The translations under genes and the position numbers were made by a program. A DNA stretch of 64,000 nt from Pseudoalteromonas rubra. Its GTDB lineage: Bacteria; Pseudomonadota; Gammaproteobacteria; Enterobacterales; Alteromonadaceae. This document shows, piece after piece, positions 35,655-45,430 of this stretch. The number at the start of each line of letters is the position of its first letter. Positions within the stretch are counted from its first letter, which is position 1. Location: assembly GCF_001482385.1 (NCBI RefSeq), contig NZ_CP013611.1, forward strand, positions 3,231,501-3,295,500, in the 5' to 3' direction. The notes below the pieces were generated by a model. It did no database searches and had not been told where the DNA came from. It saw nothing but the letters and a program-made list of their open reading frames with translations.

Positions 35655-36463
35655 TGCCAGAATTACCAGAAGTAGAAGTCAGCCGCTTAGGCATTGAACC
35701 CCATATCCTGAGCCAGGGTGTCAGTAAAGTTATTGTACACCAGCGTCAGTTGCGCTGGCCGGTCCCTGAGCAGGTAAGCCTGTTGGAAGGGCAAGTGATC
35801 AGTGCCGTGAAACGGCGGGCAAAATATTTACTGCTGGAAAGCCCGCTGGGCACGGCCATCTTACACCTTGGCATGTCGGGCAGCCTGCGCGTTGTGGCGC
35901 AGAATACGCCGTTAAAAAAGCACGATCACATTGAGTTTCATTTTGCCAACGGGCTGGCACTGCGCCTGAATGATCCCCGCCGTTTTGGTGCCTGTCTATG
36001 GCAAGGGACCACTGAAGAGCACAGCGTATTTGCAAAATTGGGGCCGGAGCCGCTTACTGAGGCGTTTACAGCCGAGCACTTGTATGCAGCCAGCCGTGGT
36101 AAAAAGGTGGCAATCAAACAGTTCATTATGGACAACCATGTCGTCGTCGGGGTGGGTAATATTTATGCCAATGAATCTTTGTTTAAGGCCGGGATCCATC
36201 CCAAACGGGAAGCCGGTAAAGTATCATTGCAGCGCTACCAGCGTTTAACTCCCATTATTAAGGAAACCCTGGCGAGTGCCATAAAGCAAGGTGGCACCAC
36301 CCTGAAGGATTTTGCGCAAAGTGACGGTAAACCGGGCTACTTTGCGCAAGAATTACTGGTTTATGGGCGCAAGGGCGAACCTTGTGTCAGCTGCGAAACA
36401 ACCCTGAAAGAGATCCGCCTGGGTCAACGCAGCACGGTATATTGCCCACAGTGCCAGCGTTAA
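35654..36463 (+). CDS. mutM: Formamidopyrimidine-DNA glycosylase
   Basis: 269 residues. The N-terminal catalytic [10 protein letters not shown] (Pro1 nucleophile after Met removal, Glu2), the H2TH region ([10 protein letters not shown]) and the C-terminal zinc finger (CVSCETT... YCPQCQR) are all intact. The enzyme excises 8-oxoguanine. It is coupled to the upstream membrane protein gene, and its last 4 bases overlap the end of the convergent M20 peptidase gene. Confidence 0.97.
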   Translation: MPELPEVEVSRLGIEPHILSQGVSKVIVHQRQLRWPVPEQVSLLEGQVISAVKRRAKYLLLESPLGTAILHLGMSGSLRVVAQNTPLKKHDHIEFHFANGLALRLNDPRRFGACLWQGTTEEHSVFAKLGPEPLTEAFTAEHLYAASRGKKVAIKQFIMDNHVVVGVGNIYANESLFKAGIHPKREAGKVSLQRYQRLTPIIKETLASAIKQGGTTLKDFAQSDGKPGYFAQELLVYGRKGEPCVSCETTLKEIRLGQRSTVYCPQCQR

Positions 36464-37590
36464 TCGTTGTCGCTTAGTGCAGCTTCTGGCTCGGCCTGAT
36501 AGCACAGGCTTGCCAGGATCTGTGTTACTTGTTCAATACGCAGTGCAAAGCTGGACTTCAGTGCCCGCTCATGGATGGTGTGATCGCCATCGCCGTAGGG
36601 TCCAAAACCATCCAGAGTTGGAGTCCCTGTTGCAGCTGCGGTGTTTGCGTCGGATACCCCACCGCGATGTTCCACCGGCAATTCGTATCCCAGGATCTCA
36701 TTGATCTCAGACAGTAAAGCGGATTGTTCATCCGTTGGCGCCATCACACTGCGTTGCAACCCGCCTTCTAACTTAACGGATACACCGGTTACTTCAATGG
36801 CCAGACAAATGTTCTCGATGCCTTCGAGTAAACGTTGTTGTTCAGAAGCTTTGGTGAAACGGGCTTCGACGACCATAGTGGCGGAAGGTGAAATGGTATT
36901 GGCACCAATCCCCCCCTGGATCTTGCCCACATTGACCGTGCTGCCTCGTTTCAGGTCGGTCAGGGCAGACATTTCCATTAACATGTTTGCCAGTGCGAAG
37001 TTCGCATCAATGCCATCTCGATAGTGATTACCTGCATGGGCTGCTTTGCCGGTAATGGTGATGGTAAAGGTGGCAATGCCTTTGCGGGCCACAACCAGCT
37101 CATGATTTTTACCAGCAGCTTCAAAGACCAGACAGGCATCATATTGCTTGGCGATTTTTGTCGTTAGTGCTTTGCTGTCATCGCTGCCAATTTCTTCATC
37201 GCTGACCAGCAACCAGTCAATATTGTGGAGCTTGCCATAAGTGCGTTTAAGCTGGCGCAATGCGTTCAGTGCAACCCAGTTGCCGCCTTTCATATCGCAG
37301 ACACCAGGGCCATAAACACATTCTTCGTCCTGGCTGAATTCAACAAAAGTCTCCGGCGGATACACAGTGTCCAGATGGCCCAGTAACAGGATCTGTTTGC
37401 CTGCGCCTCTGGGGGCACGCAATAACAGATGATCGCCAATATGCTCCCTTTGATATCGAGTTAGTGTGTAGCCCAGAGGGGCGGCCAGTTCAATCATCTG
37501 CTCGCCGTGTGCATCGACACCCGGTTTGTGTTTACTGTAAGAATTACAACGAATTAAAGACGCGAGCTCATTAAAGTCAAGACTATCCAT
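36460..37590 (-). CDS. M20-family metallo-carboxypeptidase (carboxypeptidase G2-like)
   Basis: 376 residues from the ATG at 37590, which has AGGGA upstream. Metal and catalytic residues appear in order: GHLDTVYP (His, Asp), [10 protein letters not shown] (bridging Asp), DEEIGS (catalytic Glu pair) and DGDHTIHE (C-terminal His). The dimerisation domain ([19 protein letters not shown]) is inserted between. No signal peptide, so it is cytoplasmic. This subgroup removes C-terminal glutamate or other amino acids from peptides or folate-like conjugates. It is divergent from the two ATP-grasp ligase genes across 189 bases, so joint regulation is plausible. Confidence 0.88.
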   Translation of the reverse strand: MDSLDFNELASLIRCNSYSKHKPGVDAHGEQMIELAAPLGYTLTRYQREHIGDHLLLRAPRGAGKQILLLGHLDTVYPPETFVEFSQDEECVYGPGVCDMKGGNWVALNALRQLKRTYGKLHNIDWLLVSDEEIGSDDSKALTTKIAKQYDACLVFEAAGKNHELVVARKGIATFTITITGKAAHAGNHYRDGIDANFALANMLMEMSALTDLKRGSTVNVGKIQGGIGANTISPSATMVVEARFTKASEQQRLLEGIENICLAIEVTGVSVKLEGGLQRSVMAPTDEQSALLSEINEILGYELPVEHRGGVSDANTAAATGTPTLDGFGPYGDGDHTIHERALKSSFALRIEQVTQILASLCYQAEPEAALSDND

Positions 37591-37779
37591 AACATGTCCC
37601 TGCGGTAATTTTGGGCCCATCGTGGCGATTTTCGATGACAGTTGGGTGACGGAATTATGAACAGTTTTTGGATCCCGGGAGGTACAGAGGAACGATCAAA
37701 AATCTGTCACACAGTGCCCTGTAGAATAGCCTTCCTGACCAAATTTTATGCACCTGTTCAAGGACCAAGGAGACACTTT

Positions 37780-38727
37780 ATGACACGCTCTGTTGCGGCG
37801 CCGCACGTTGGCATCTGGATGTACGAAAATGGTGGAGGGCGCGAGATTGAACAGCGCCTTGTTCACGCTCTGGCTGAGCGTGGGATCCAAACCAGTACCG
37901 GGCTCAATTTACGAGATGCCCGGGCAAAAGATGGCCAGATAATCTGTAATGGCGTTGTGATGGAACAGCTGGATACGTTTTTGAGTTATAACGCCGGCCA
38001 GCAAACCCAGTTTCAGGTGTATCTCTATCAGGCGCTGAGCCAGGCCATTCCCACGTTAAACAACTATGATGCGTTTGCGCTTGCCGAAGACAAGTTTCGC
38101 ACCTCACACCTACTCAACAGCCAAGGGATCTGCACGGCGGATTATCGTCTGTGCCACAAAAACGACATGGATGGGTTGAAGCACGCACTCAGGGACTTTG
38201 GTGGCAAGCTGATCTATAAGCCCACTGATGGCTGGGGTGGTGTCGGCATTGTCAAAATCGACAGTGAGCAGGCGCTGGACATGTTGCTGCCTTTTCTGAG
38301 CCGTACCGACTTACGTTACTTTTATGTTGAGCGGTTTATTGATTATGACAATACCGATTTCCGTATCGATGTGGTGGATGGCAAGTTTGTCGGCTGTTAT
38401 GGCCGTAAAGCGCCCAAGGATGACTGGAAAACCAATATTACCAGTGGTGGCTCTGTGTTTGTTCGTGAACCCGACGACGAAGTGGTCGATCTTGCGATCC
38501 GTGCCGCGAACACATTAGGTCTGGAGATAGCGGGTGTTGATCTGATCTACGATCGGGAGCGGGAAGAATATGTGGTGCTGGAAGTGAATACCATACCGGC
38601 TTTCGCAACACCTGAGCAAGAAGCGCTGGGGCTTAACTTCAACCAGGCCAAGATCGACGCCATGGTGGATTTGATTGAGCGCACTGCGACTCAAAAGCAT
38701 GCACTGAATACGCACAAAGTGGCCTGA
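37780..38727 (+). CDS. RimK-type ATP-grasp ligase
   Basis: 315 residues from the ATG at 37780, with AAGGAGA 7 bases upstream. The ATP-grasp fold shows a glycine-rich loop in KPTDGWGGVGIVKI, the nucleotide-contact region YVERFIDYDNTDFRIDVV, and the Mg-binding end VVLEVNTIPAF (Glu and Asn both present). RimK-type enzymes use ATP to join a carboxylate to an amine, often adding amino acids to protein tails or building small peptides. Substrates are unknown. It is the first gene of a run with a second ATP-grasp, an M14 peptidase and an antiporter. Confidence 0.85.
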   Translation: MTRSVAAPHVGIWMYENGGGREIEQRLVHALAERGIQTSTGLNLRDARAKDGQIICNGVVMEQLDTFLSYNAGQQTQFQVYLYQALSQAIPTLNNYDAFALAEDKFRTSHLLNSQGICTADYRLCHKNDMDGLKHALRDFGGKLIYKPTDGWGGVGIVKIDSEQALDMLLPFLSRTDLRYFYVERFIDYDNTDFRIDVVDGKFVGCYGRKAPKDDWKTNITSGGSVFVREPDDEVVDLAIRAANTLGLEIAGVDLIYDREREEYVVLEVNTIPAFATPEQEALGLNFNQAKIDAMVDLIERTATQKHALNTHKVA

Positions 38728-38785
38728 TGGCCATATTACTGACCCATTTTACTAACCCATTAATTTTGCCAAGGTGGCCCGAGCA

Positions 38786-40180
38786 ATGACTGCAAAACCC
38801 AAACTTCCAAAGATCGGACTTCTCTATCTGGATTACGTGTTACGTTTTTTTGATAAATCCAACTTCAAAGGTTGGCCAGATAAAATCGAAACTGTGGTAT
38901 ATCACTGGGGCAATGACAAAGCGCGTTTTATTGCCGAAGTGAAACAAAAGCAAATTGATGTGCTGATTGGCAATATACCCGCAACTGCCTATGAAACGTT
39001 CCGCGAAATTGCCCGTGCATTGCCGCATGTACGCTTTTTGCCCTCACTGGACAGTCAGTTCTCTAATAAATCAAAAGAGAACGTGACGCATTTTTGTCGT
39101 AAGTACAAGTTGCCGGCACCGCATACTGAAATCTTTTACGTGCCTGAAAAAGCAAAACGTTATCTCAGTCAGGCCACATATCCTAAGATCATCAAGCGCT
39201 CGTATGGCCCGTCAAATTATGGTGGCTACTTTGTGCATAAAGTCGATAACTACGACGAAGCCATGGCACTGCTGACGGAGAAAAAATACTACCCGGCTTA
39301 TGTACAAGACTTTGTGCCGATGGAAGCAGATATTCGTGTCATGTTGGTGGGTCATAAACCCGTCTGTGCTTTCTGGCGTCGTCCTCCTGAAGGAGAGTGG
39401 TTAACCAACACCAGCCAGGGTGGCAGCATGGATTATCAGGCAGTCCCTAAGTCGGTACTTAAGCTGGCGACCGCCGCCTCAAAAGCTGCCAACGCCGAAT
39501 ACTGGGCCTGCGATATTGCGTTGGGCAAAGATGGCAAGCTACGCATTTTGGAGTGTGCCACGGCATTTGCTGCGTTCCCATATATTCGAGATTGGATAGG
39601 CCAGTATCTGATGTGGCTGCTCTCGGATGGTCACTTCCGTAAGCCAACGATCCCGCTATATAACTGGGAAGAGCTTGGCAAAATTGATTCACGTTTGCTA
39701 CGCACGATGCGCCATATCGGCTTTTCCAGCTATACACCAAGCCAGGATTGTGGCGAGGTATTTCATGGTATGGATGAGCAGCACTTTCCTATCCTGGATA
39801 CCCAGTATCAGCGTCTTGAAGAGTGGCCAAGTGAGATCTGGAATTTGCAGGATAACTTTGTGTTGCACGCTAAATCAGCCGCAGCCAAAGCCTGTCAGCC
39901 TATTCCCGGTAGTGATGAGCAGGCTGGCCTGGAGCTGAATAGTTACCCTGCGCCTGTGTTCGATGATGCTCAGATCCGGGAGATCCTGGCACAGGTGAAA
40001 GGCATTGGCGACAAGATGATCGATGAGATCATGTCGACCTTTGGTGCACATGGCGTCGTTGAAGCGCTAAACACTGAGCCGCAACAACTTTGTGTGGTGA
40101 AAAACCTTAAGGACAAAAAATTAGAAAAGATCGTTGCACACTGGCAACAGGTCATGCCGTCTGGAATGACCACACATTAG
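38786..40180 (+). CDS. ATP-grasp ligase fused to a C-terminal helix-hairpin-helix domain
   Basis: 464 residues from the ATG at 38786. The ATP-grasp core (about residues 80-290) has KRSYGPSNYGGYFVHKVD, YVQDFVPMEADIRVMLVG and the Mg-site region LRILECATAFAAF. The usual ExN is replaced by E-C-A, so one metal ligand may be missing. Residues about 395-460 resemble helix-hairpin-helix motifs (VKGIGDKMIDEIMSTFG, LCVVKNLKDKKLEKIV), normally DNA- or RNA-binding. It lies 58 bases after the first ligase gene. The fusion is unusual; a nucleic-acid or tRNA partner is possible but unproved. Confidence 0.75.
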   Translation: MTAKPKLPKIGLLYLDYVLRFFDKSNFKGWPDKIETVVYHWGNDKARFIAEVKQKQIDVLIGNIPATAYETFREIARALPHVRFLPSLDSQFSNKSKENVTHFCRKYKLPAPHTEIFYVPEKAKRYLSQATYPKIIKRSYGPSNYGGYFVHKVDNYDEAMALLTEKKYYPAYVQDFVPMEADIRVMLVGHKPVCAFWRRPPEGEWLTNTSQGGSMDYQAVPKSVLKLATAASKAANAEYWACDIALGKDGKLRILECATAFAAFPYIRDWIGQYLMWLLSDGHFRKPTIPLYNWEELGKIDSRLLRTMRHIGFSSYTPSQDCGEVFHGMDEQHFPILDTQYQRLEEWPSEIWNLQDNFVLHAKSAAAKACQPIPGSDEQAGLELNSYPAPVFDDAQIREILAQVKGIGDKMIDEIMSTFGAHGVVEALNTEPQQLCVVKNLKDKKLEKIVAHWQQVMPSGMTTH

Positions 40181-40194
40181 TGTTTCTTGCTGTA

Positions 40195-40218
40195 CCGGAT
40201 CAGGCTGGCCTGATCCGG
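40195..40218 (+). terminator. Strong hairpin between ATP-grasp 2 and the M14 gene
   Basis: CCGGATCAGG and CCTGATCCGG form a perfect 10-bp stem with a CTGG loop, 15 bases after the ligase stop and 38 bases before the M14 start. Only a weak T-rich stretch follows, so it may be a partial terminator, or a stabiliser of the upstream mRNA. Confidence 0.5.
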
Positions 40219-40255
40219 GTTATAGCTTTTCGTTTTCCGCAACTGAGCAACCGCT

Positions 40256-42847
40256 ATGAAAATCCAATACGCGTCCTATCAGGACACCATAGACTTCCTG
40301 CAAAGTGCCATGAGCGCACATCCCCATTTGATCCGTTTACAGAGCATAGGTGAAACCTGGGAAGGCCGACCGATCATGCTGGTGACCATCTCGCTGGATG
40401 TCACCTACGCCGACGATAAACCGGCGTTACTGTATACCGGATCAATTCATGCGCGGGAGTGGATTGGTAATGAGCTGGCGGTAAAGTTTGTTCAGTATGT
40501 AATTGATAACTATCGATTCAACCCAAAGCTGCAAAATGCTTTGACCCGTAATACTTTGTATATGGTGCCGTGCCTGAATCCGGATGGCTTTGAGTATTCC
40601 CGCAACCACTTCTCATTTTGGCGCAAGAATCGACGTAACAATGGCGATGGGACGTTTGGGGTAGACCTGAACCGCAATTTTGATGCGAAGTTTATGCGTA
40701 ATCAGAACACAGGCTCGAATACCTATGGCGGGCCTCACGCGTTTTCTGAGCCAGAAACATGTGCTATTCGTGACTTTGTAGAAAGTCACGAGAACATTCG
40801 TATCGCACTGGATTATCATTCCCAGGGCAATGTGTTTTTTCCGGCGCATAAGTTCAATCATGAGGTAGAAATCGAAGGGACCGATCTGAATGTGCTGTGT
40901 GCCAATATGAACCACGAGATCAAAAAGGTAACTGGCCGCCAGTACGGGATCCATCGGGGCAAGCCGCCGGCTCAGCTGATCCACGGTAGTGGCCGAGAGT
41001 ACTATTATCGCAAGGGGATCATTGCCACCGTGGTGGAAGTGGGTACGCGTAATATTCCGGATTATATGAAAAATATGTCCGAGAGTGTGGCCGAGAATAT
41101 TCCGGCCGTACAATATGCGCTGAGTGAGGCGATCAATTACTCGCCGTTGGCACCCAAGCGAGTGGAAGGCTTTACCATCAAATCCGTGGCCCATGACAGT
41201 GTTGAGCTGGAATGGCAATATGAAGACCGTGATGACATCTATTTTGAAGTCTATCGCAGTCAGCATAACAAAAACCCATGTGGCGAAGAGACCTTAGTCG
41301 CCATTACTAAAACGCTGAGCTTTACGGACAGTCAGCTGCTCAGCGGGCACAGTTATTTTTACAACATTCGTGCCGTGGACAAGGTGACCAAGATAAAGTC
41401 GCCATTCAGCCCGGAGCTGCGTCTGAAAACCCGTCTGGCACGGACCGAAAGTGCCCGCACTTTGTTTCCTGCCCGTGAATCGGTGGGCTACTTATCGCAA
41501 AATAACCAGGTCAAAAATAAAGAGCACTTTGGTTATAACTCTATGTTTATCGGGGTTGATAAGAAGCGAGGTGTCAGCATGGGCGTGGTACAGTTTGATC
41601 TCAGCAGTATCAACGCAGGCTCGCAGATCTTAAGCGCCCAGTTCTTTATTTATCCCATGAACCGGGTGGCGGCCAAAATTGAAAAATATGGTGAGTGGTC
41701 GGTGGCGATCCTTGATGCTGATCAGATTGAAGACATCTATGACTACGCTGCCATTGCTGAGGCTAAGCCTTTACATACGCTGGGACAAACCATTGAGTCT
41801 GACAAACTGACTCAGGGGATCTGGCTGAAATGGCAGTTTAACGGGGTTGAGCGTAGCTTGCTGGCCAAACTCTTAAAACAGCAGCGTCTTTTGCTGCGGT
41901 TGCAGGGGCCTAAAAAACTACCGCTGGGCAAAGACTCTCAGGTGATGCAGTTCGATATTGGCTATGGACCGTTTGGTAGCGGCTTACATTATCGGCCCAA
42001 TCTGGAGCTGGTTTATCAGTTGCCCGAACAGCAACTGGTCCTGAGCCCATTGGCCTGTAATACCATTTATAAAGACAAGGTGGTGGCCGACAAACTGGCA
42101 TCCGGGTTCGATACCGAAGGCGATATTGTGTACGGACAGATGTCGTTTGACTTAAATGTGGACTTGCCTGTGGAGCGTACGGTGTTTACTAGTGCCTGTC
42201 TGACTGTGCGCTCGTGTAATTCCATCGCATCCGCGCGGGATGTGCGCTTTACCATAGAGTTGGTGGAATTGCGGGACGTGGATTATCAACACGTTAAACA
42301 GCGCCAGAAAATAGAGTATATCGGCTATGAGGTCAGCAATGAGCAACTCAGAGAGCGTGCCGAGCATCACTTTATTTTCGACAGCTATAGCTTGCAGGAG
42401 CTGGAGCGTTTACATCAGGCACAGACACCCTTTTACTTTATTATTCGCGCTACGGCGGAGTCGCAGGCAACGGATGCATTGGTAAACTGGACCAACTGCC
42501 AGGATCAGCAACCCGCTCAGCTGAAAATAGATTATATTGCGCGACGCAAACATCCGGTGGCTGCACCACATAATCTACAAACTCAGGTCGAAAACGGCGT
42601 GGTGAAACTGACCTGGGACAATGAAGAGGATGAGGATCTGGTGGGCTTTTTCGTGGTACGTAATCGCTTCCATCCGCCACGTTCCCCGTTTGATGGCGTA
42701 AAGCTGTATGGCGGTCGGGACAACTATACTCTGGATAATTTTGGTACGCCGGATATCGCCAAGTATTATGCGGTGTTTAGCTATGATGATGTGCCCAATT
42801 ACTCGCAGCCGGTGACGATATACTACCCGGGCAAAACTGAGGGCTGA
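40256..42847 (+). CDS. M14 zinc carboxypeptidase with FN3 and DNRLRE-like modules, no signal peptide
   Basis: 863 residues. The peptidase domain (about 1-300) has zinc ligands in SIHAREW and DYHSQG, the substrate arginine region DLNRNFD, GPHAFSEPET, and the catalytic glutamate in TVVEVGTRN. An FN3-like module follows (about 305-395), then two beta-rich DNRLRE-like modules (about 400-590 and 595-760) and a final FN3 (about 765-863). No Sec or Tat signal is visible at the N-terminus, which is odd for such a modular enzyme. It probably removes C-terminal residues; its neighbours are ligases that could add them. Confidence 0.85.
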   Translation: MKIQYASYQDTIDFLQSAMSAHPHLIRLQSIGETWEGRPIMLVTISLDVTYADDKPALLYTGSIHAREWIGNELAVKFVQYVIDNYRFNPKLQNALTRNTLYMVPCLNPDGFEYSRNHFSFWRKNRRNNGDGTFGVDLNRNFDAKFMRNQNTGSNTYGGPHAFSEPETCAIRDFVESHENIRIALDYHSQGNVFFPAHKFNHEVEIEGTDLNVLCANMNHEIKKVTGRQYGIHRGKPPAQLIHGSGREYYYRKGIIATVVEVGTRNIPDYMKNMSESVAENIPAVQYALSEAINYSPLAPKRVEGFTIKSVAHDSVELEWQYEDRDDIYFEVYRSQHNKNPCGEETLVAITKTLSFTDSQLLSGHSYFYNIRAVDKVTKIKSPFSPELRLKTRLARTESARTLFPARESVGYLSQNNQVKNKEHFGYNSMFIGVDKKRGVSMGVVQFDLSSINAGSQILSAQFFIYPMNRVAAKIEKYGEWSVAILDADQIEDIYDYAAIAEAKPLHTLGQTIESDKLTQGIWLKWQFNGVERSLLAKLLKQQRLLLRLQGPKKLPLGKDSQVMQFDIGYGPFGSGLHYRPNLELVYQLPEQQLVLSPLACNTIYKDKVVADKLASGFDTEGDIVYGQMSFDLNVDLPVERTVFTSACLTVRSCNSIASARDVRFTIELVELRDVDYQHVKQRQKIEYIGYEVSNEQLRERAEHHFIFDSYSLQELERLHQAQTPFYFIIRATAESQATDALVNWTNCQDQQPAQLKIDYIARRKHPVAAPHNLQTQVENGVVKLTWDNEEDEDLVGFFVVRNRFHPPRSPFDGVKLYGGRDNYTLDNFGTPDIAKYYAVFSYDDVPNYSQPVTIYYPGKTEG

Positions 42848-42929
42848 GTTTTTTGCCCATAAACTAACAGGACCAGTCTGAGTGAACTAAGCTTACTGCA
42901 TTCTGAGCGCATCGGTTAAGGTGGCTGGT

Positions 42930-45404
42930 ATGCAGTTTGAGTCTGGCATTCTGGTCCTGGTATTTTTGATTTTGGCCCTGTTTATTGGAGCGCTGACCCG
43001 TCATGTCCTGAAAAATACCCAGATCCCCTATACCGTAGCGTTGCTGGTGATTGGGATCTGTATTGGTCTGGCACAGCGTGGCGATGTCTTTAGTGGTGAC
43101 ACTGAGATGGTCGGCGATACCTTAACCCTGGTTGCCGACATCGACCCACACCTGTTTTTATTTTTATTCCTGCCCACGCTTATCTTCGAGAGCGCTTTTG
43201 CGATGGAAGTGCACTTGTTCCGGCGCATGTTTACCCAGATTGCGATTTTAGCTGTGCCCGGCCTGATGTTGGCCATCTGGCTGACAGCCGAGTTATTGCA
43301 TATCAGTGTGCCCGAGCACTGGCAATGGAGCTGGGCTATGTGTCTGATGTTCGGTGCCCTGATCAGTGCCACCGATCCAGTTGCTGTGGTGGCTTTGCTG
43401 AAGGAAGTCAGTTCGCGTAAACGCCTCGAAACCCTGATTGAGGGTGAGTCTTTGCTCAATGATGGAACCGCCATCGTGTTTTTCAGTCTGTTCTATGTCT
43501 GGGTGCTGGCCAGCAGCGGGGGTGAGGGGGCCATGATGGCCTCTCCTGTGCAGGCTGTCGGGCAGTTTGCTGGTGTGGTATTGGTCGGACTGGCGATAGG
43601 CCTGGTACTGGGTGGGTTATGTATTATGTGGATCGATCGGGTATTTAACGATCCTATGATAGAGATCACGCTGACCATTGCGGCAGCATATTCAGCCTTT
43701 TTCATCTCCGAGTCGTTTCATGTTTCTGGCGTGGTGGCTGTGGTGACGCTGGCATTAGTACTGGCCAGTGTGGGACGAACCCGGATCAGCCCGGAGGTGG
43801 CAGGGTTTTTACATCACTTCTGGGAAATGATGGCGCACATTGCCAATACCTGTATTTTTCTGCTGGTGGGGATCCTGGTGGCCATTCGGGTGCCGCTGGA
43901 TGATCTACAGGCGTGGCAGACACTGGGTATTTTATATGTCGGGATCATGCTGATCCGCGCGACATCCATCACTGTGTTTACGCCATTGTTGAGCCGCATA
44001 GGAGTTGGCATTACCTTTGAAAAAGCCAGTGTCTTATGCTGGGGCGGGTTGCGAGGGGCTGTATCACTGGCGCTGGCTTTGACGGTGGCAGCGAGCGAGG
44101 CGATCCCAAAGGAGATCAGTGATCGCATGTTGTTTTTATGTGCCGGGATTGTGGTCCTGACGATTTTAATCAATGGCGGCACGATGGGCATGTTGCTGAA
44201 GTTCCTGCGTCTCGACAGCCTGCCCCCGGCTAAACAGGCTACGGTCGACAAAGCCAATCAGCAAGTGGCCAATACCCTGCAAACCATGCTGCCGACTATG
44301 ATGGATAGCCCATTTTTACGCGGGGCTGACTGGCAACAGGTGAAAGCCCAGGTCAAGCTCGGAGCAATGGCGCAAACCGATCAAGAGGCGCCGATCGACC
44401 AGGCGGATTTAGACACGGCTTTTTTGCGCCGCTTACTGGAAACCGAACGAAAACATTACTGGACTCAGTTTGAGCAAGGTACATTGGGAAAACGGGCAAC
44501 CAATTTGTTGGTTGAAGCGGTTGAACTGGCCCTGGATGGCGAGCCCTGTATCGGGCAGCGTGATAGTTTGTTTGCAACCTGGCAAGTGCCCGGCTGGCTG
44601 GAACGAATGCGGGGCATTGCCTGGCTAGAGCGGACATTATTGAGATTGTATTTTGAGCGTCTTGTGGTGGGGTATGATGTAGCCAGGGGCTTTATTCAGG
44701 CGCAGGAAGCGCTGGAAAGTCATATTGATACCTTGTCACCGAACGCCCAGGTAGCGGCACAGGTGCGCCAGCAGGTGCAGGATAACATGGCTCAGACCAT
44801 TGCACGCATCAATGAGCTACAGGAAACGTTTCCGGACATAGTGCAGGCGCTTCAGTCACAGGCTGCAACCCGGCTACTGCTGAACCGTGAGCGTGCTGTG
44901 ATTAAAGAGCAGCTCAAGCTGGCAGTGCTCGATAAACCCGAAGCCAGCCGGTTGCTGGAAGACGTCGAAAAACGTATGGCGGCGCTGCAACAGGCATCTA
45001 TTTTTCGCCAAACGGAGGCGGCACAATTGGATCAGCAGATCCCCTGGTTAAACGGCGTCACACAAAGTACCCGCGAGCAAATTAGCAGTTGTCAGGAGCG
45101 CGGTATTTACGATGTGGGTCAGGTGCTGATAAGGCAAGGTAAATCGCTGAGTAAACTGGGGGTGATTTACAGGGGCAGTGTGCGTGAAGTGGTTGCAGGT
45201 GGACAGGGCAATAGTCAGGTTGTTGTCAGGGGGCCGGGCGAGACGCTCGGTATAACGGCTTTACTGACGGGCTCATCTGCCCTGGATTATCTGGCTGAAA
45301 CGCCCTGTGAAGTGGTGTGGATCCCGGTTGATAAACTGAAAACACTGATGCAGGAAGATCTCATATTGATGCATATCCTCTGTCAGCAGCTGGCACTGAG
45401 GTAG
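42930..45404 (+). CDS. CPA1-family sodium/proton antiporter with a C-terminal cNMP-binding domain
   Basis: 824 residues from the ATG at 42930; an in-frame GTG lies 9 bases upstream. About 12 membrane helices occupy residues 1-420, with the CPA1 signatures ATDPVAVVALLKEV and GESLLNDGTAIVFF (ion-binding ND). A long cytoplasmic helical part follows, then a cyclic-nucleotide-binding-like domain (about 700-824: GQVLIRQGKSLSKLGVIYRG, GPGETLGITALLTG). This layout resembles SOS1-type antiporters. It lies 82 bases after the M14 gene on the same strand. Confidence 0.88.
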   Translation: MQFESGILVLVFLILALFIGALTRHVLKNTQIPYTVALLVIGICIGLAQRGDVFSGDTEMVGDTLTLVADIDPHLFLFLFLPTLIFESAFAMEVHLFRRMFTQIAILAVPGLMLAIWLTAELLHISVPEHWQWSWAMCLMFGALISATDPVAVVALLKEVSSRKRLETLIEGESLLNDGTAIVFFSLFYVWVLASSGGEGAMMASPVQAVGQFAGVVLVGLAIGLVLGGLCIMWIDRVFNDPMIEITLTIAAAYSAFFISESFHVSGVVAVVTLALVLASVGRTRISPEVAGFLHHFWEMMAHIANTCIFLLVGILVAIRVPLDDLQAWQTLGILYVGIMLIRATSITVFTPLLSRIGVGITFEKASVLCWGGLRGAVSLALALTVAASEAIPKEISDRMLFLCAGIVVLTILINGGTMGMLLKFLRLDSLPPAKQATVDKANQQVANTLQTMLPTMMDSPFLRGADWQQVKAQVKLGAMAQTDQEAPIDQADLDTAFLRRLLETERKHYWTQFEQGTLGKRATNLLVEAVELALDGEPCIGQRDSLFATWQVPGWLERMRGIAWLERTLLRLYFERLVVGYDVARGFIQAQEALESHIDTLSPNAQVAAQVRQQVQDNMAQTIARINELQETFPDIVQALQSQAATRLLLNRERAVIKEQLKLAVLDKPEASRLLEDVEKRMAALQQASIFRQTEAAQLDQQIPWLNGVTQSTREQISSCQERGIYDVGQVLIRQGKSLSKLGVIYRGSVREVVAGGQGNSQVVVRGPGETLGITALLTGSSALDYLAETPCEVVWIPVDKLKTLMQEDLILMHILCQQLALR

Positions 45405-45430
45405 CTTTGCATTTGGTTGAAATATATGCA

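Noticed and set aside
37642..37779. N-terminal extension of the first ATP-grasp ligase
   Set aside because: AAGGAGA before 37780 and the RimK-type start of the fold favour the shorter protein.
41910..42680. Bottom-strand frames inside the M14 gene
   Set aside because: These are shadows of the long, motif-rich M14 reading frame.
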